Positions 35,396-44,591 of a stretch of 64,000 nucleotides of DNA are shown piece by piece. Below the pieces are notes generated by a model, which ran no database searches, was not told the origin of the DNA, and saw only the letters and a list, made by a program, of their open reading frames with translations. The DNA lies in contig OY760073.1 in NCBI GenBank assembly GCA_963663025.1, positions 744,001 through 808,000 of the forward strand, read 5' to 3'. Within the stretch, counting starts at the first letter, position 1. Every line of letters begins with the position of its first letter. The DNA comes from JAGWBF01 sp963663025. GTDB lineage: Bacteria > Chloroflexota > Dehalococcoidia > Lucifugimonadales > JAGWBF01. The translations under genes were made by a program, and so were the position numbers.

Positions 35396-36802
35396 CTAGG
35401 TCTTGGGCCAGGTAGCCTCGTTGTGGCCCAGGGGCACAGCGGGACGCGCCCAGCGAGGAGGCGTTTCCGACAGTTTCAACACCGGCGCCAGATGCCTCAG
35501 ACGTCCCGTAGGCGTTTCGCTTGTCATCGTCCAACCCTCCACCTCATGTGAAGGGAACTCCTCCGACACCCCGACAAGATCGCTGCCGGGGACCTGGCCA
35601 CGGCCCACTAGCCAGCGTCCCGTCTGTGCCAGGGATGCCCGGACCAGCCAGCTTCCCCCTTCTCTTGCCCGGCGGCCCAAGGCAACCATTGCGCCGAAGG
35701 CCATCAGGTACCCGGTCAGGTAGTCGATGGCAGAGACGGGGTAGAAATGGGGCCCCGGGGCGCTCTCCGGGAAGAGTTCACCCTGGCGGCTGGCTATGCC
35801 GCTGACGGCCTGCACGACGGTGTCGAATCCCCTGCGGGAAGCCCAGGGGCCCTCGTGACCGAAGGCCGAAAGGGATATGTAGATTATCCCCGGTCGAAGC
35901 TCGGCCAGATCCTGGGGAGATAGCCCCCGGCCCGCCAGGGTGCCGGGGCGGTAGCTCTGGGAGAACACATCTCCGGTCTTCACCAAGCCCCGCAGCACAT
36001 CCAGGTCCTTCTCCTCCCGCAAATCCAGGTAGGCCGACAGCTTGCCGTGCCCGGTGTCGAACTCCTGGTAGCCGATGTTGGGCAGGTGAGGCGCCGTGAT
36101 CTTGACCACGTCGGCCCCGTGCTCGGCCAGGGTGCGGGCGCAGGTAGGCCCGGCAAGCACCCGGGTCAGGTCAAGCACCCGGATGCCCGACAGGGGTCGC
36201 TCCCCTTCGGGGAGGGCCTCGACGGGGCTGTCACCAATCTTGACTATCTCCATTATGGGGAGGGAAGCTACGGCAGAGGCCTGAGTGTGCTGGGCCCACT
36301 CATCCATGGTGCGCACCATGCCGCCGGCCCCGTTGGCGGTGATTATCGCCTCCTCCAGTTCCAGGGCATCCCATTGGGCCACCGCCTTGGTAACGGCCTC
36401 CCGGTCCTCGGGGACGCCCAGAACGCTGAGGGCTGCGGCCCGGTGGTTGGGAAAATTGCAGTGGAGGTAGCTCCAGCGACCCCCCTTGGCAGGATAGAAT
36501 CCCATGATGGGGTTGCGGTCCGTGCGGACCTGGGCGTCTTCCATCTTCATGTAGTGGCCGCTTCGCAGGGACGCAGTGGCCTGGCGGCTTTCCACGGAGA
36601 CCTGCTGGCGGCGTCCCGTGCGCAGGTCCCACAGGTCGGAGACGGCCAGGCCGCCGGCGGCCAGGGCGGCTACTGCGGCTTCGCCGATTCTAAAGGGCGT
36701 GGGCAGGATGGGATCGGTGGGGCCGGTGATTTGTACCTCATCCAGATGGGCTTCCGCACTGGGGATAAAGGGGAGCAGGGTGCCAAGAGCATCGTGGTTC
36801 AT
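35396..36802 (-). CDS. CoA-transferase family III (CaiB/BaiF) protein
   Basis: Class III enzymes move CoA between acyl-CoA and a free acid through an aspartyl anhydride. The core is evident in the C-terminal half: LSGIRVLDLTRVLAGPTCARTLAEHGADVVKI, FDTGHGKLSAYLDLREE, DVFSQSYRPGTLAGRGL, GIIYISLSAFGHEGPW, GFDTVVQAVSGI and DYLTGYLMAFGAMVAL. The first ~200 residues (EAAVAALAAGGLAVSDLW, VSVESRQATASLRS) look like a second, degenerate CaiB-type segment. ATG 36802 has AAGGAA at good distance; an ATG at 36820 lacks a site. Substrate unknown. Convergent with the redoxin gene. Confidence 0.88.
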   Translation of the reverse strand: MNHDALGTLLPFIPSAEAHLDEVQITGPTDPILPTPFRIGEAAVAALAAGGLAVSDLWDLRTGRRQQVSVESRQATASLRSGHYMKMEDAQVRTDRNPIMGFYPAKGGRWSYLHCNFPNHRAAALSVLGVPEDREAVTKAVAQWDALELEEAIITANGAGGMVRTMDEWAQHTQASAVASLPIMEIVKIGDSPVEALPEGERPLSGIRVLDLTRVLAGPTCARTLAEHGADVVKITAPHLPNIGYQEFDTGHGKLSAYLDLREEKDLDVLRGLVKTGDVFSQSYRPGTLAGRGLSPQDLAELRPGIIYISLSAFGHEGPWASRRGFDTVVQAVSGIASRQGELFPESAPGPHFYPVSAIDYLTGYLMAFGAMVALGRRAREGGSWLVRASLAQTGRWLVGRGQVPGSDLVGVSEEFPSHEVEGWTMTSETPTGRLRHLAPVLKLSETPPRWARPAVPLGHNEATWPKT

Positions 36803-36905
36803 GATGCTGTTTCCTTCCAATGAGATGGTGCTATTCGAGTCACCGGGGCAATTATACTCAAAATGAGCCTATGTAATGTGATAACCTGTACCGACCGGGA
36901 GAACC

Positions 36906-37652
36906 ATGAGATTTGGCAAGCCTATAAGAGTGGCCGATGGCGTCTTCCAGCTTCGCGCGCTGGGCGCCAGGGTAACCGTCCTGGTGGAGAATGGGGCGGC
37001 CATTCTGGTGGATGCCGGGCTGTGGGGAAGCCAGGGCCTTATTGTGAACGGCCTGGAATCCCTGGGTCTTTCCAGGGATAATCTGAGAATGGTGGTGGTG
37101 ACCCACGCCCATCCGGACCACTTGGGAGGCTTGGCGGGACTGGTTGGGGAAACAGGAATACCGGTGGGAGCGCACAAGCTGGAAGCTGGCATCATCGAGG
37201 GGATGGTGCCGCCACTCAGCCCGTTGCAGAACGGGCTGCTGGGCAGGATCACCCAGCCGGTATTCGGGAAGCTCCTGGGGTCGCCTGTACCGGTGAACGA
37301 ACGCCTGGAGGATGGTGATGTCATCCCCTTTGGCACCGAGGTGAGGGTGGTGCACCTGCGCGGCCATACCGAGGGGAGCATCGGCCTCTATCTGCCCCAG
37401 AAGAGGACGGTCATTGTGGGGGATGCCCTCCAATATAAGCTGGGTCGCAGGCTCAGCCCTCCGGCGGCTGCCGTCACCCAGGACCCGGAGGGAGCTATGG
37501 CATCCCTCGAAAGGCTTTCAAGTATGGATTTCGACACTATTTGCTTCAGCCACTTTCCTCCCATGCGTAGCGGAGGGGCTGCAGCCCTGAAGGAGATGCT
37601 GAGTCAGCGAGCCTCATGTGGGCACCTCACCACAAGGGGAAGGCCGGCATGA
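36906..37652 (+). CDS. Metallo-beta-lactamase-fold hydrolase
   Basis: Binuclear metal hydrolase with THAHPDHLGGL (HxHxDH), HLRGHTEGSIGLY (next His), IVGDALQYK (bridging Asp) and CFSHFPPM (final His). 248 aa, about the size of glyoxalase II- and lactonase-type members. The stop overlaps the start of the acyl-activating fusion gene (ATGA), so the two proteins probably share a pathway, perhaps thioester or lactone turnover (inference). GGGAGAACC precedes the ATG. Confidence 0.88.
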   Translation: MRFGKPIRVADGVFQLRALGARVTVLVENGAAILVDAGLWGSQGLIVNGLESLGLSRDNLRMVVVTHAHPDHLGGLAGLVGETGIPVGAHKLEAGIIEGMVPPLSPLQNGLLGRITQPVFGKLLGSPVPVNERLEDGDVIPFGTEVRVVHLRGHTEGSIGLYLPQKRTVIVGDALQYKLGRRLSPPAAAVTQDPEGAMASLERLSSMDFDTICFSHFPPMRSGGAAALKEMLSQRASCGHLTTRGRPA

Positions 37653-40156
37653 GGGCGACTGCCTCACATAGCGCTTCGGTCGGCGACACCATCCCCGAAT
37701 TTCTGGCAAAGGCTATCGAGACGCACGGCCGCCGGGATGCCCTGCTGTTCAAGCCCGCCTTTCGCTACAGGAGGTGGAGCTACTCCCAGCTTGGGGCCCA
37801 GTCGGGACAGGTCGCCACCCTCCTGCAGCAGCGGGGACTGAAGAAGGGCGACCAAGTAGTCCTGTGGGGCCCCAACTGCCCCCAGTGGGTGCTGGCCTTC
37901 CTTGGCTGCATCAAAGCCGGGGTCGTCGTAGTGCCCCTGGACCTGCGCAGCGCTCCCGACTACGTGGAAAGGGTCATTTCCCGCATAGAGCCGAAGCTGG
38001 CGTTTACCTCCCGGGCCACACCCAAGGATGGTGTGGCTTTGGGTGTCCCTGAAATCGGCTTCGAAGAGCTGGAGGCTTCCATCCATGGCTTGCCGGGACC
38101 GGAGGAGGTGGATATCTCCCCCGACGACCTGGCCGAGGTCATGTTCACCTCCGGCACCACGGGCGACCCGAAGGGCGTAATGCTCACCCACCGCAACCTT
38201 CTGGCCAACATCTACGGAGTATGCCAGTACATCACTTGCGGTCCTTCCAGTCGCCTGTTGTCCATCCTGCCCCTCAGCCACATGTATGAGCAGATGGGAG
38301 GCCTGTTCATAGCGCTGCACTACGGTGCCAGCGTCACATATCCGACCAGCCGGCAGCCCACCATTCTGGCCCGCACGATGCGCGAGCGAAGGGTGACCAT
38401 TCTCCTCCTGGTCCCCCAGGCCTTGGAACTCCTGATGAATGGCATAGAGCGGGAAGTCAAGAGAACGGGAAAGGAAGCCCTGTGGAACAAGCTCTTGAAG
38501 ATTGCAGAAGCCCTGCCATTCCCCTTGAGACGCATCCTCTTTCGACAGGTGCACAAGCAGTTCGGCGGGAAGCTGGACTTCATCGTTTCCGGTGGCGCGG
38601 CCCTGGATCCGGATCTGGGACGCAGGTGGGAGGCGCTGGGAATAAAGATAGTGCAGGGCTACGGCACCACCGAGGCATCCCCGGTGATCAGCAATCATAG
38701 TCTGAAGGAGAGGCGTCTCGACTCGGCGGGGCGTCCCCTGCCCAACGTGGAGCTGAAGATCAGCGTGGAAGGGGAGATCCTGGTGCGGGGAGAGAACATC
38801 ACGCCGGGATACTGGCGGGCGCCCCAGGAGACGGAGGCGTCTTTCGAAAACGACTGGTACAAGACCGGCGACCTGGGGTTCCTGGATGATGAGGGATTCC
38901 TTCACATCCAGGGACGCAAGAAGGACATGATCGTCCTCTCCAGCGGGCAGAACATCTTCCCCGAGGACATACAGGGAGTGCTGTCCAAGCACCCCAAGGT
39001 GGCCGACTCAGCTGTGGTGGGGCTTGAGAAGGGTTCGTCAGTGGAGGTCCATGCAGCCCTGATCCTGGAGGACGCGGAGGCGGCCGAAGAGGTGGTTACC
39101 TGGGCTAACGGACAGCTTGCCGAGCAGCAGAGAATCAGGGGCTTCACCATCTGGCCCGAGGAAGACTTCCCCCGCACCCACACCTTGAAGGTGAAGAAGG
39201 GCATGGTGCTGGACACCATCATGGGCAGGATACAACCCCAGGCCCCATCGGAGCAGACGCCGGCGGGCCGTCCCGGAGGCCCGGGGAGGAGCCTGGTTGA
39301 CGTCATCGCCGAGGTGAGCAAGCGGGGAGCTGGGGAGGTGCGCGACGCTTCGACCCTGGGAGGCGACCTGGACCTGGATTCCCTGGGCCGCGTGGAGCTC
39401 CTTTCCGCTATAGAAGTGGAACTGGGCGTCTACCTTGATGAGAGCCAGCTGGGACCAGATATGACCGTACAGGAGCTGGCGTCCCTCGTCGAAGAAGGGT
39501 CCAAGAACCCGCCCAAGATGAGCTTTCCCAGCTGGGGTATGCGATGGTGGTGTCGTATGCTCCGGGGCTTCCTCCAGCGCGCCGTGATATTCCCCGTCGT
39601 CAGCCTCCCCTACTCCCTGAAGGTGTTGGGCCGTGAGAACCTGGAGGGCATCACAGGGCCTGTGCTCTTCGCTTCGAACCATAACCTTGGCTTGGACAAC
39701 CCGCTGATTATCAAGGCCATCCCCTTGAAATGGCGCCGCCGAATGGCGGTGGCCGGGGCCGCCGACCTGTGGAGAAATCCGGTGTGGTGGATAGTGAACC
39801 CCCTATTGGGCAACGCCTTCCCGCTGGCCAAAGAGGGGTCGGTAAAGCCCAGCCTGGAGAACATGGGCAGGATCATGGACAACGGATGGTCGGTGCTCAT
39901 CTACCCCGAGGGTGAGCTTACACTGGGAGGGCCCATCAAGCCCTTCATGAACGGCACGGGCCTCGTTGCGGTGGAGGGAGGCATCCCCGTTGTGCCCCTT
40001 CGACTGCACATCCGGGAGCTGGGCGCTCCCGTCCGCTTCCCTCTGCTGCGACGCGGTAAGGTGGAGGTGCGCTTGGGGGAGCCCCTGTCCTTCCCGCCGG
40101 GAACGGACTACCAGGAAGCAACTTCGGCTATCGAGGTGGCGGTCAGGTCCCTGTAG
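37649..40156 (+). CDS. Acyl-activating enzyme-ACP-acyltransferase fusion
   Basis: Three domains in one chain of 835 aa. Residues ~10-530 are an AMP-forming acyl-CoA/ACP synthetase (MFTSGTTGDPKGVMLTHRN near 164, GYGTTEASPVIS, WYKTGDLGFLDDEGFLHIQGRKKDMIV). Around 550-620 is a carrier domain with the phosphopantetheine Ser in LDLDSLGRVEL (near 576). Residues ~640-835 are a PlsC-type acyltransferase with NHNLGLD (HX4D, near 676) and IYPEGE (near 752). It could activate a free fatty acid, hold it on its own carrier and transfer it to a lysolipid or glycerol phosphate. This is like E. coli Aas but with reversed domain order and a built-in ACP. ATG 37649 overlaps the upstream stop. Confidence 0.88.
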   Translation: MRATASHSASVGDTIPEFLAKAIETHGRRDALLFKPAFRYRRWSYSQLGAQSGQVATLLQQRGLKKGDQVVLWGPNCPQWVLAFLGCIKAGVVVVPLDLRSAPDYVERVISRIEPKLAFTSRATPKDGVALGVPEIGFEELEASIHGLPGPEEVDISPDDLAEVMFTSGTTGDPKGVMLTHRNLLANIYGVCQYITCGPSSRLLSILPLSHMYEQMGGLFIALHYGASVTYPTSRQPTILARTMRERRVTILLLVPQALELLMNGIEREVKRTGKEALWNKLLKIAEALPFPLRRILFRQVHKQFGGKLDFIVSGGAALDPDLGRRWEALGIKIVQGYGTTEASPVISNHSLKERRLDSAGRPLPNVELKISVEGEILVRGENITPGYWRAPQETEASFENDWYKTGDLGFLDDEGFLHIQGRKKDMIVLSSGQNIFPEDIQGVLSKHPKVADSAVVGLEKGSSVEVHAALILEDAEAAEEVVTWANGQLAEQQRIRGFTIWPEEDFPRTHTLKVKKGMVLDTIMGRIQPQAPSEQTPAGRPGGPGRSLVDVIAEVSKRGAGEVRDASTLGGDLDLDSLGRVELLSAIEVELGVYLDESQLGPDMTVQELASLVEEGSKNPPKMSFPSWGMRWWCRMLRGFLQRAVIFPVVSLPYSLKVLGRENLEGITGPVLFASNHNLGLDNPLIIKAIPLKWRRRMAVAGAADLWRNPVWWIVNPLLGNAFPLAKEGSVKPSLENMGRIMDNGWSVLIYPEGELTLGGPIKPFMNGTGLVAVEGGIPVVPLRLHIRELGAPVRFPLLRRGKVEVRLGEPLSFPPGTDYQEATSAIEVAVRSL

Positions 40157-40193
40157 GCTGGGCAGGGGACCCGCCCAAGCCGGCCCGTGGCAG

Positions 40194-41276
40194 CTAGAAA
40201 ACTACTACGGACCTCAGCACTTCACCCCTTTCCATCTTGCCGAAGGCGTCCTCCACCCCGTCCATGGGAATGGTCTCGGAGACGAACCCGTCCAGATCCA
40301 GGCGTCCCTGGAGGTACAGGTCGATAAGCTCGGGGAAGTCCCTGGTGGGCAAGCAGTCGCCGTACCAGGAGGACTTCAACGCTCCCCCGCGGCCGAACAC
40401 CTCCAGCAGGGGTAGCTCTATCTTCATCTCGGGGTTGGGTACGCCCACCAGGACCACGGTGCCGGCATGGTCCCGGGCGTAGAAGGCCTGCCGGTATGTC
40501 TCGGGTATGCCCACGGCATCGATGCACACGTTGGCGCCATTGCCGCCGGTAAGCTCCTTGATCGCCTCCACCGGGTCTCTGGCGGTAGCGTCGATGGTGT
40601 GGGTCGCCCCGAAGGCCCTGGCTTGGGGGAGCTTCCTGGCATCTATATCCACGCCTATGATGGTGTGGGCGCCGGCCAGCTTGGCCCCTGCAATGGCGGC
40701 ATCCCCCACCCCGCCGCAGCCGAAGACCGCTACCGAGTCGCCTCGGCCCACGGCTGCTGTGTTCAGGGCGGCCCCGAGGCCCGCCATGATGCCGCACCCC
40801 ACCAAGCCGGCGGCCTCGGGCCGGGCGCGGGAGTCCACCTTGACGGCCTGATCGGCGTGCACCAAGCTCAACTCGGTGAAGGCCCCGATGCCAAGGGCGT
40901 TGGAGAGGGTGGTGCCGTCCTCCAGGGTCATGGGCTGGCTGGCGTTACGGCTGGCGAAGCAGTACCAGGGCCTGCCCCGCAAGCATGAGCGGCACGTGCT
41001 GCAGGGCGCCCGCCAAGCCAGGATGACGTAGTCGCCGACAGCAACGTTCTCCACCCCGGGACCCACGCTCTCCACGATTCCGGCCGCCTCATGGCCCAGA
41101 AGGATGGGATAGTCGTTGGTGATGGCGCCTTCCCGGTAGTGGAGGTCGGTGTGGCAGACCCCGCAGGCTTGCACCTTTACCCGCGCTTCTCCGGGTCCAG
41201 GATCGGGCACAAGGATGGTCTGAACGCCAACGGAGGCTCCCTTGGAGCCGGAGACTACCCCTTTGACCTTCTCCAT
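40194..41276 (-). CDS. Zinc-dependent medium-chain alcohol dehydrogenase
   Basis: MDR-family NAD(P)-dependent dehydrogenase, 360 aa. The catalytic zinc site is ACGVCHTDLHYREG with GHEAAGIVESVG; the structural zinc site is CSTCRSCLRGRPWYC. The nucleotide site is VFGCGGVGDAAIAGAKLAGA followed by IIGVDIDARK, with an Asp suggesting NAD. It resembles class III-type and mycothiol-dependent formaldehyde dehydrogenases, but thiol-cofactor use is unproven. AGGAG before the ATG. It is the first gene of a long minus-strand catabolic stretch, and is 26 bp after the next gene's coordinates (41303). Confidence 0.92.
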   Translation of the reverse strand: MEKVKGVVSGSKGASVGVQTILVPDPGPGEARVKVQACGVCHTDLHYREGAITNDYPILLGHEAAGIVESVGPGVENVAVGDYVILAWRAPCSTCRSCLRGRPWYCFASRNASQPMTLEDGTTLSNALGIGAFTELSLVHADQAVKVDSRARPEAAGLVGCGIMAGLGAALNTAAVGRGDSVAVFGCGGVGDAAIAGAKLAGAHTIIGVDIDARKLPQARAFGATHTIDATARDPVEAIKELTGGNGANVCIDAVGIPETYRQAFYARDHAGTVVLVGVPNPEMKIELPLLEVFGRGGALKSSWYGDCLPTRDFPELIDLYLQGRLDLDGFVSETIPMDGVEDAFGKMERGEVLRSVVVF

Positions 41277-41302
41277 TTACACTCCTGGATGACGGCCCGC
41301 TT

Positions 41303-42376
41303 CTAGGCGGGCATCAGGTACTTGTAGTGGTCTCCCTTGGAGATGGGAGCCAGACCCGAGGCGGCGCAGTACCAGTTCTCCCCGCCGTCGTCGCTGCACC
41401 AGACTTCCCCGGCGGCGGTGGCGCTGAAGAGGGAGAAGCCATCCCCCCAGTCCTCCAGCGCCATGGCTTCGAAGGCGGACTGCATGTCGTCGGGCACTCC
41501 CGACGTCACCGTGCTCCAGGTGCGCCCGCCGTCGGCGCTGCGGGAAATCTTGGACCCGGCGTAGTGGGTTGCTCTCCAGCCTCCCGGGTTCTCCCGGGAC
41601 GCTCCTACGAACATGACCTCCGGCTGGCGAGGATGCATCACCAGCACATCAGGGTACCCGCCGATGGGGTCCTGCCGGGTGTTCCAATGCTCCCATGAGT
41701 TCCCGCCGTTGGAGGTAACGTAGATACCGTCGCCGCCGGTAACGTACATGCGGTCCGGGTCGTCGGGATTTATCAGGGTGCGGTGCACATCGTCGTCCAT
41801 GCCCCGCACAACGTCGAAGGTCTCGCCGAAGTCGGTGCTCTTGAGCAGGCCTCCCTGCTCGATGCTGACGAACATGGTCTTAGGGTCGTTGGGATGGAAG
41901 TTGATATGCTTGGTGTGGGCGATGTGGGGAGGCGCGGGAAAGCACCAACCGGACATGTCCACTGAGCGCATGGCCTCTACCTCTTTCCAGGTGAATCCCA
42001 GGTCGTCGCTGCTAAACAGGTGGGCCGGCTCGGTGCCGGCGAATATGCGCACGCCGCCATCATTCCGGGACCACGACAGGCTGTAGATGTCGTCCTGGGT
42101 GAGTCCCCGCTCCCTCAGCTCCCACGTATATCCCCCATCTATGCTTGCGTGGACGGACCCCTTGGTCGCTCCGGCAAAGATGGTCCCGGAGCCGGGTTCG
42201 ATCATCAGGGCGTGGATGTGCTTGTGGACCAAGCCGCGGTGGGCGGTGCGCCACAAGCTGCCCAGTCCGTCCCGCTCCAGTATGGCAACGCCTTCTATAG
42301 TCCCCACCAGCAGTTGGTTGGAGGGGGCTGGCGAAGAGTAGATCGTCGGCCCGCCGTGGGAAAGGGCGATAGTCAT
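41303..42376 (-). CDS. Asp-box (BNR) repeat beta-propeller protein
   Basis: Propeller of the sialidase/Ycf48/sortilin type, 357 aa, with several Asp-boxes: SIDGGYTWELRERG, SDDLGFTWKEVE, STDFGETFDVV, TSNGGNSWEHW, SADGGRTWSTV and SDDGGENWYC. No sialidase catalytic Arg/Tyr set is evident and no signal peptide is seen, so it is probably a cytoplasmic binding or assembly factor rather than a glycosidase. AGGAGA before the ATG. Lying between a dehydrogenase and an amidohydrolase, it may be part of that catabolic operon. Confidence 0.85.
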   Translation of the reverse strand: MTIALSHGGPTIYSSPAPSNQLLVGTIEGVAILERDGLGSLWRTAHRGLVHKHIHALMIEPGSGTIFAGATKGSVHASIDGGYTWELRERGLTQDDIYSLSWSRNDGGVRIFAGTEPAHLFSSDDLGFTWKEVEAMRSVDMSGWCFPAPPHIAHTKHINFHPNDPKTMFVSIEQGGLLKSTDFGETFDVVRGMDDDVHRTLINPDDPDRMYVTGGDGIYVTSNGGNSWEHWNTRQDPIGGYPDVLVMHPRQPEVMFVGASRENPGGWRATHYAGSKISRSADGGRTWSTVTSGVPDDMQSAFEAMALEDWGDGFSLFSATAAGEVWCSDDGGENWYCAASGLAPISKGDHYKYLMPA

Positions 42377-42448
42377 GCTATTCTCCTGTCTCGATCTCCC
42401 GTGCTGTTCACTCCGCCGTTAAGTTGGCTTAGGACGGGCTCTCCAAGG

Positions 42449-43636
42449 CTAGCCCAAGCGCAGGAAGTCGGCTGCGTTGTCGTACATGTGCTTCTGAAGC
42501 GCGTTCTGGCTGTAGTCCTTCCAGAAGTCCCATTCGATCACCTCTTTGGCCGTCTCGGGGAACCAGGACTGGCCGTGAGGGTAGTCGGACTGGTGCATCA
42601 GGCTGTCCTCACCAAGGATGTCGATGCATGCCTTGGTCATGGCAGGTCCTTCGAAGGGTTCGGCCGCGCAGCGGAAGCGCCCCATCTGGACGTACTCGAT
42701 GGGCGTGTACTTCAGGTCGGGAGTCACGCCGGAAACGTAGCTCTTGTTGAATCCCAGCCGGATGACCCAGTTGGGCAGCCACCCATGACCCACCTCGGAC
42801 ACACCGGCGCGAAACCGGGGGTACCGGTCGAATATCCCGGAGAGTATGAGGTAGGAGCAGAGGCGGGCTGCGCCCCAGGGGTGGGCGGCCGTCCTGGCTA
42901 CGACGGTGTTGCCCCAGATGTCCTTGTAGCCGGGGAAGTAAGGGGGCTCCATGAAGAAGCTGTGGTGCACGAGGGGAAGGTCCAGATCGTTCATCGTGGC
43001 CCACACCGGCTCGAGGGACGGGTCGTCCACGGGCAGGCCTTCCTTCAGGTGCACCCACACGGCGGAGACCCACTTCTCGTTGGCCCAGCGCTTGATCTCG
43101 GAAACTGTCCACTCCGGGTCTATGCCTGGGACCTGGAGGCAGCCGGTGAGCCGGTCCGGAGCGAGGGAGCAGTACTCCTTCATGTAGTGGTGGAAGCCGC
43201 GGTACAGCCCTTCCGCCAGAGTAACGTCATCGAGGCCGGTCACAGTAGACGCCTGGCCGCCGCCGGGGAACATGAAATCGATGTCCCGGCCTTCCAGGTC
43301 CATGTCGATCAGCCGTCCTTCAACATCTTCCAGCTCCACCATGGGGTGGGCCTTGGCGCGGTGCATGTTGACGGTCCGCCCATCCAAAGCGCCGCGTCCT
43401 CCTAGTGTCGCAGCATCATCTTCCGACGTGGGTGCTGTGCCAGGGAACCGGTCGAAGGGGATTGCGCCCATGCTTATGTCGGTTGCGGTGCTGCCGTCTC
43501 TGAGCGTCCTGCTCTTCTCGTAAGGCTTGAACTCTTCCATACGGGGCCTGAAACTGGGCTCCACATATTTGGACAGGACCTCCAGGGAGGGTCGCACATG
43601 GGTATCCATGTCGATTATCTTGATGCCATCTCGCAT
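42449..43636 (-). CDS. Amidohydrolase-family (amidohydro-related) metal hydrolase or decarboxylase
   Basis: TIM-barrel hydrolase of the PF04909 type, 395 aa. The start IKIIDMDTHVRPSLEVL carries the metal-binding D-x-H. Downstream are DLDLPLVHHSFFMEPPYF, RFRAGVSEVGHGWLPNW and SLMHQSDYPHGQSWFPE with the last Asp. Relatives include ACMS decarboxylase and aromatic-acid decarboxylases, so ring-derived acids are plausible substrates (inference). GGAGG precedes ATG 43636. It sits 83 bp from a dienelactone hydrolase gene, which supports a role in aromatic or lactone breakdown. Confidence 0.9.
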   Translation of the reverse strand: MRDGIKIIDMDTHVRPSLEVLSKYVEPSFRPRMEEFKPYEKSRTLRDGSTATDISMGAIPFDRFPGTAPTSEDDAATLGGRGALDGRTVNMHRAKAHPMVELEDVEGRLIDMDLEGRDIDFMFPGGGQASTVTGLDDVTLAEGLYRGFHHYMKEYCSLAPDRLTGCLQVPGIDPEWTVSEIKRWANEKWVSAVWVHLKEGLPVDDPSLEPVWATMNDLDLPLVHHSFFMEPPYFPGYKDIWGNTVVARTAAHPWGAARLCSYLILSGIFDRYPRFRAGVSEVGHGWLPNWVIRLGFNKSYVSGVTPDLKYTPIEYVQMGRFRCAAEPFEGPAMTKACIDILGEDSLMHQSDYPHGQSWFPETAKEVIEWDFWKDYSQNALQKHMYDNAADFLRLG

Positions 43637-43718
43637 GGTGTACCTCCAACGGGACGATATTCAGCTTCTCGCAATCACATAGCCTTGAAACCTGGATTGT
43701 CAGGCCAGGTGGTTTGGA

Positions 43719-44525
43719 CTAGTCCGTGCCGGCGCCGACCAGACCGGCTTCTGCGGAAACCGGCGCGTTCAGGTACCTGTCGAACCAGGCGAGCACCTTC
43801 TCCCATCCATCCACGGCCGCCGGCTGGCGGTAGCTGGGGCGGTCAACCGCGAAGAACCCATGTCCCGCATTGGGGTACATGTGGAACTCGTAGGTCTTGC
43901 CCAGGCGCTTCAGCTCAGCTTCGGTCTCGGCCACCGCTTCCGGCGATGGCCGGGCATCTTCATCGCCGAACAAGCCAAGAAGGGGGCAATCGATGCCGGA
44001 AGTGAGGTCAATAGGAGCTACGGGCTGGCGCTCGCTGATCTCCTGCTCGGACCTGACCACACCGCCGCCCCAGCAGTCCACGGCGGCGGCGATGCCGTCC
44101 AGGGTGCAGGCTGCCAGGTAGGTCTGGCGTCCGCCGGAGCAGAAGCCGATCACGCCAATCCGCCCGTTCACATAAGGCAGGGAGCGCAGGTAATCCATGG
44201 CCCCTGAAACATCGCCCATGCACCGGGCGTCGGGCATTCCGCCCTCCTCGCGCACATAGGCCGACACATCTGCATCGCTGGCATCGGAGCCCACCACCTG
44301 TCGCTGCAGGTAGTGGAAGTCAGGCGAGATCGTAACGTAGCCGTTGACCGCCAGCTTGCGGGCCATCTCCTTGGAGGCTTGGTCCCAACCCGGCATATGA
44401 TGAATGAGCACCACCGCCCCGTGGGGGCCGGGGCCCATGGGGCGGGCCAGGTATCCGTCAATCTGGACTCCTTCATGCCCATTGAACCGGACCGTTTCAG
44501 CAATCATGCTCTCGTACTGTGCCAT
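43719..44525 (-). CDS. Dienelactone hydrolase family protein
   Basis: Alpha/beta hydrolase, 268 aa. The nucleophile elbow is GFCSGG with Cys (dienelactone hydrolase type), the acid is in FGDEDARPS and the base in YPNAGHGFF. The N-terminal VQIDGYLARPMGPGPHGAVVLIHH is typical. The start is ATG 44525 after GGGAGGTAGCG; a frame from 44564 adds 13 unsupported residues. Likely opens lactones formed in aromatic ring cleavage. It is part of the catabolic stretch with amidase upstream and amidohydrolase downstream. Confidence 0.92.
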   Translation of the reverse strand: MAQYESMIAETVRFNGHEGVQIDGYLARPMGPGPHGAVVLIHHMPGWDQASKEMARKLAVNGYVTISPDFHYLQRQVVGSDASDADVSAYVREEGGMPDARCMGDVSGAMDYLRSLPYVNGRIGVIGFCSGGRQTYLAACTLDGIAAAVDCWGGGVVRSEQEISERQPVAPIDLTSGIDCPLLGLFGDEDARPSPEAVAETEAELKRLGKTYEFHMYPNAGHGFFAVDRPSYRQPAAVDGWEKVLAWFDRYLNAPVSAEAGLVGAGTD

Positions 44526-44591
44526 CGCTACCTCCCGTGTTTGTTTAAGCTGTCTACTCCCCAAAGGGGTGATTCTATTTCGCTAACCGGG

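Noticed and set aside
42020..43405. 461-codon open frame antisense to the propeller and amidohydrolase genes
   Set aside because: It crosses two real genes and their spacer and has no motif.
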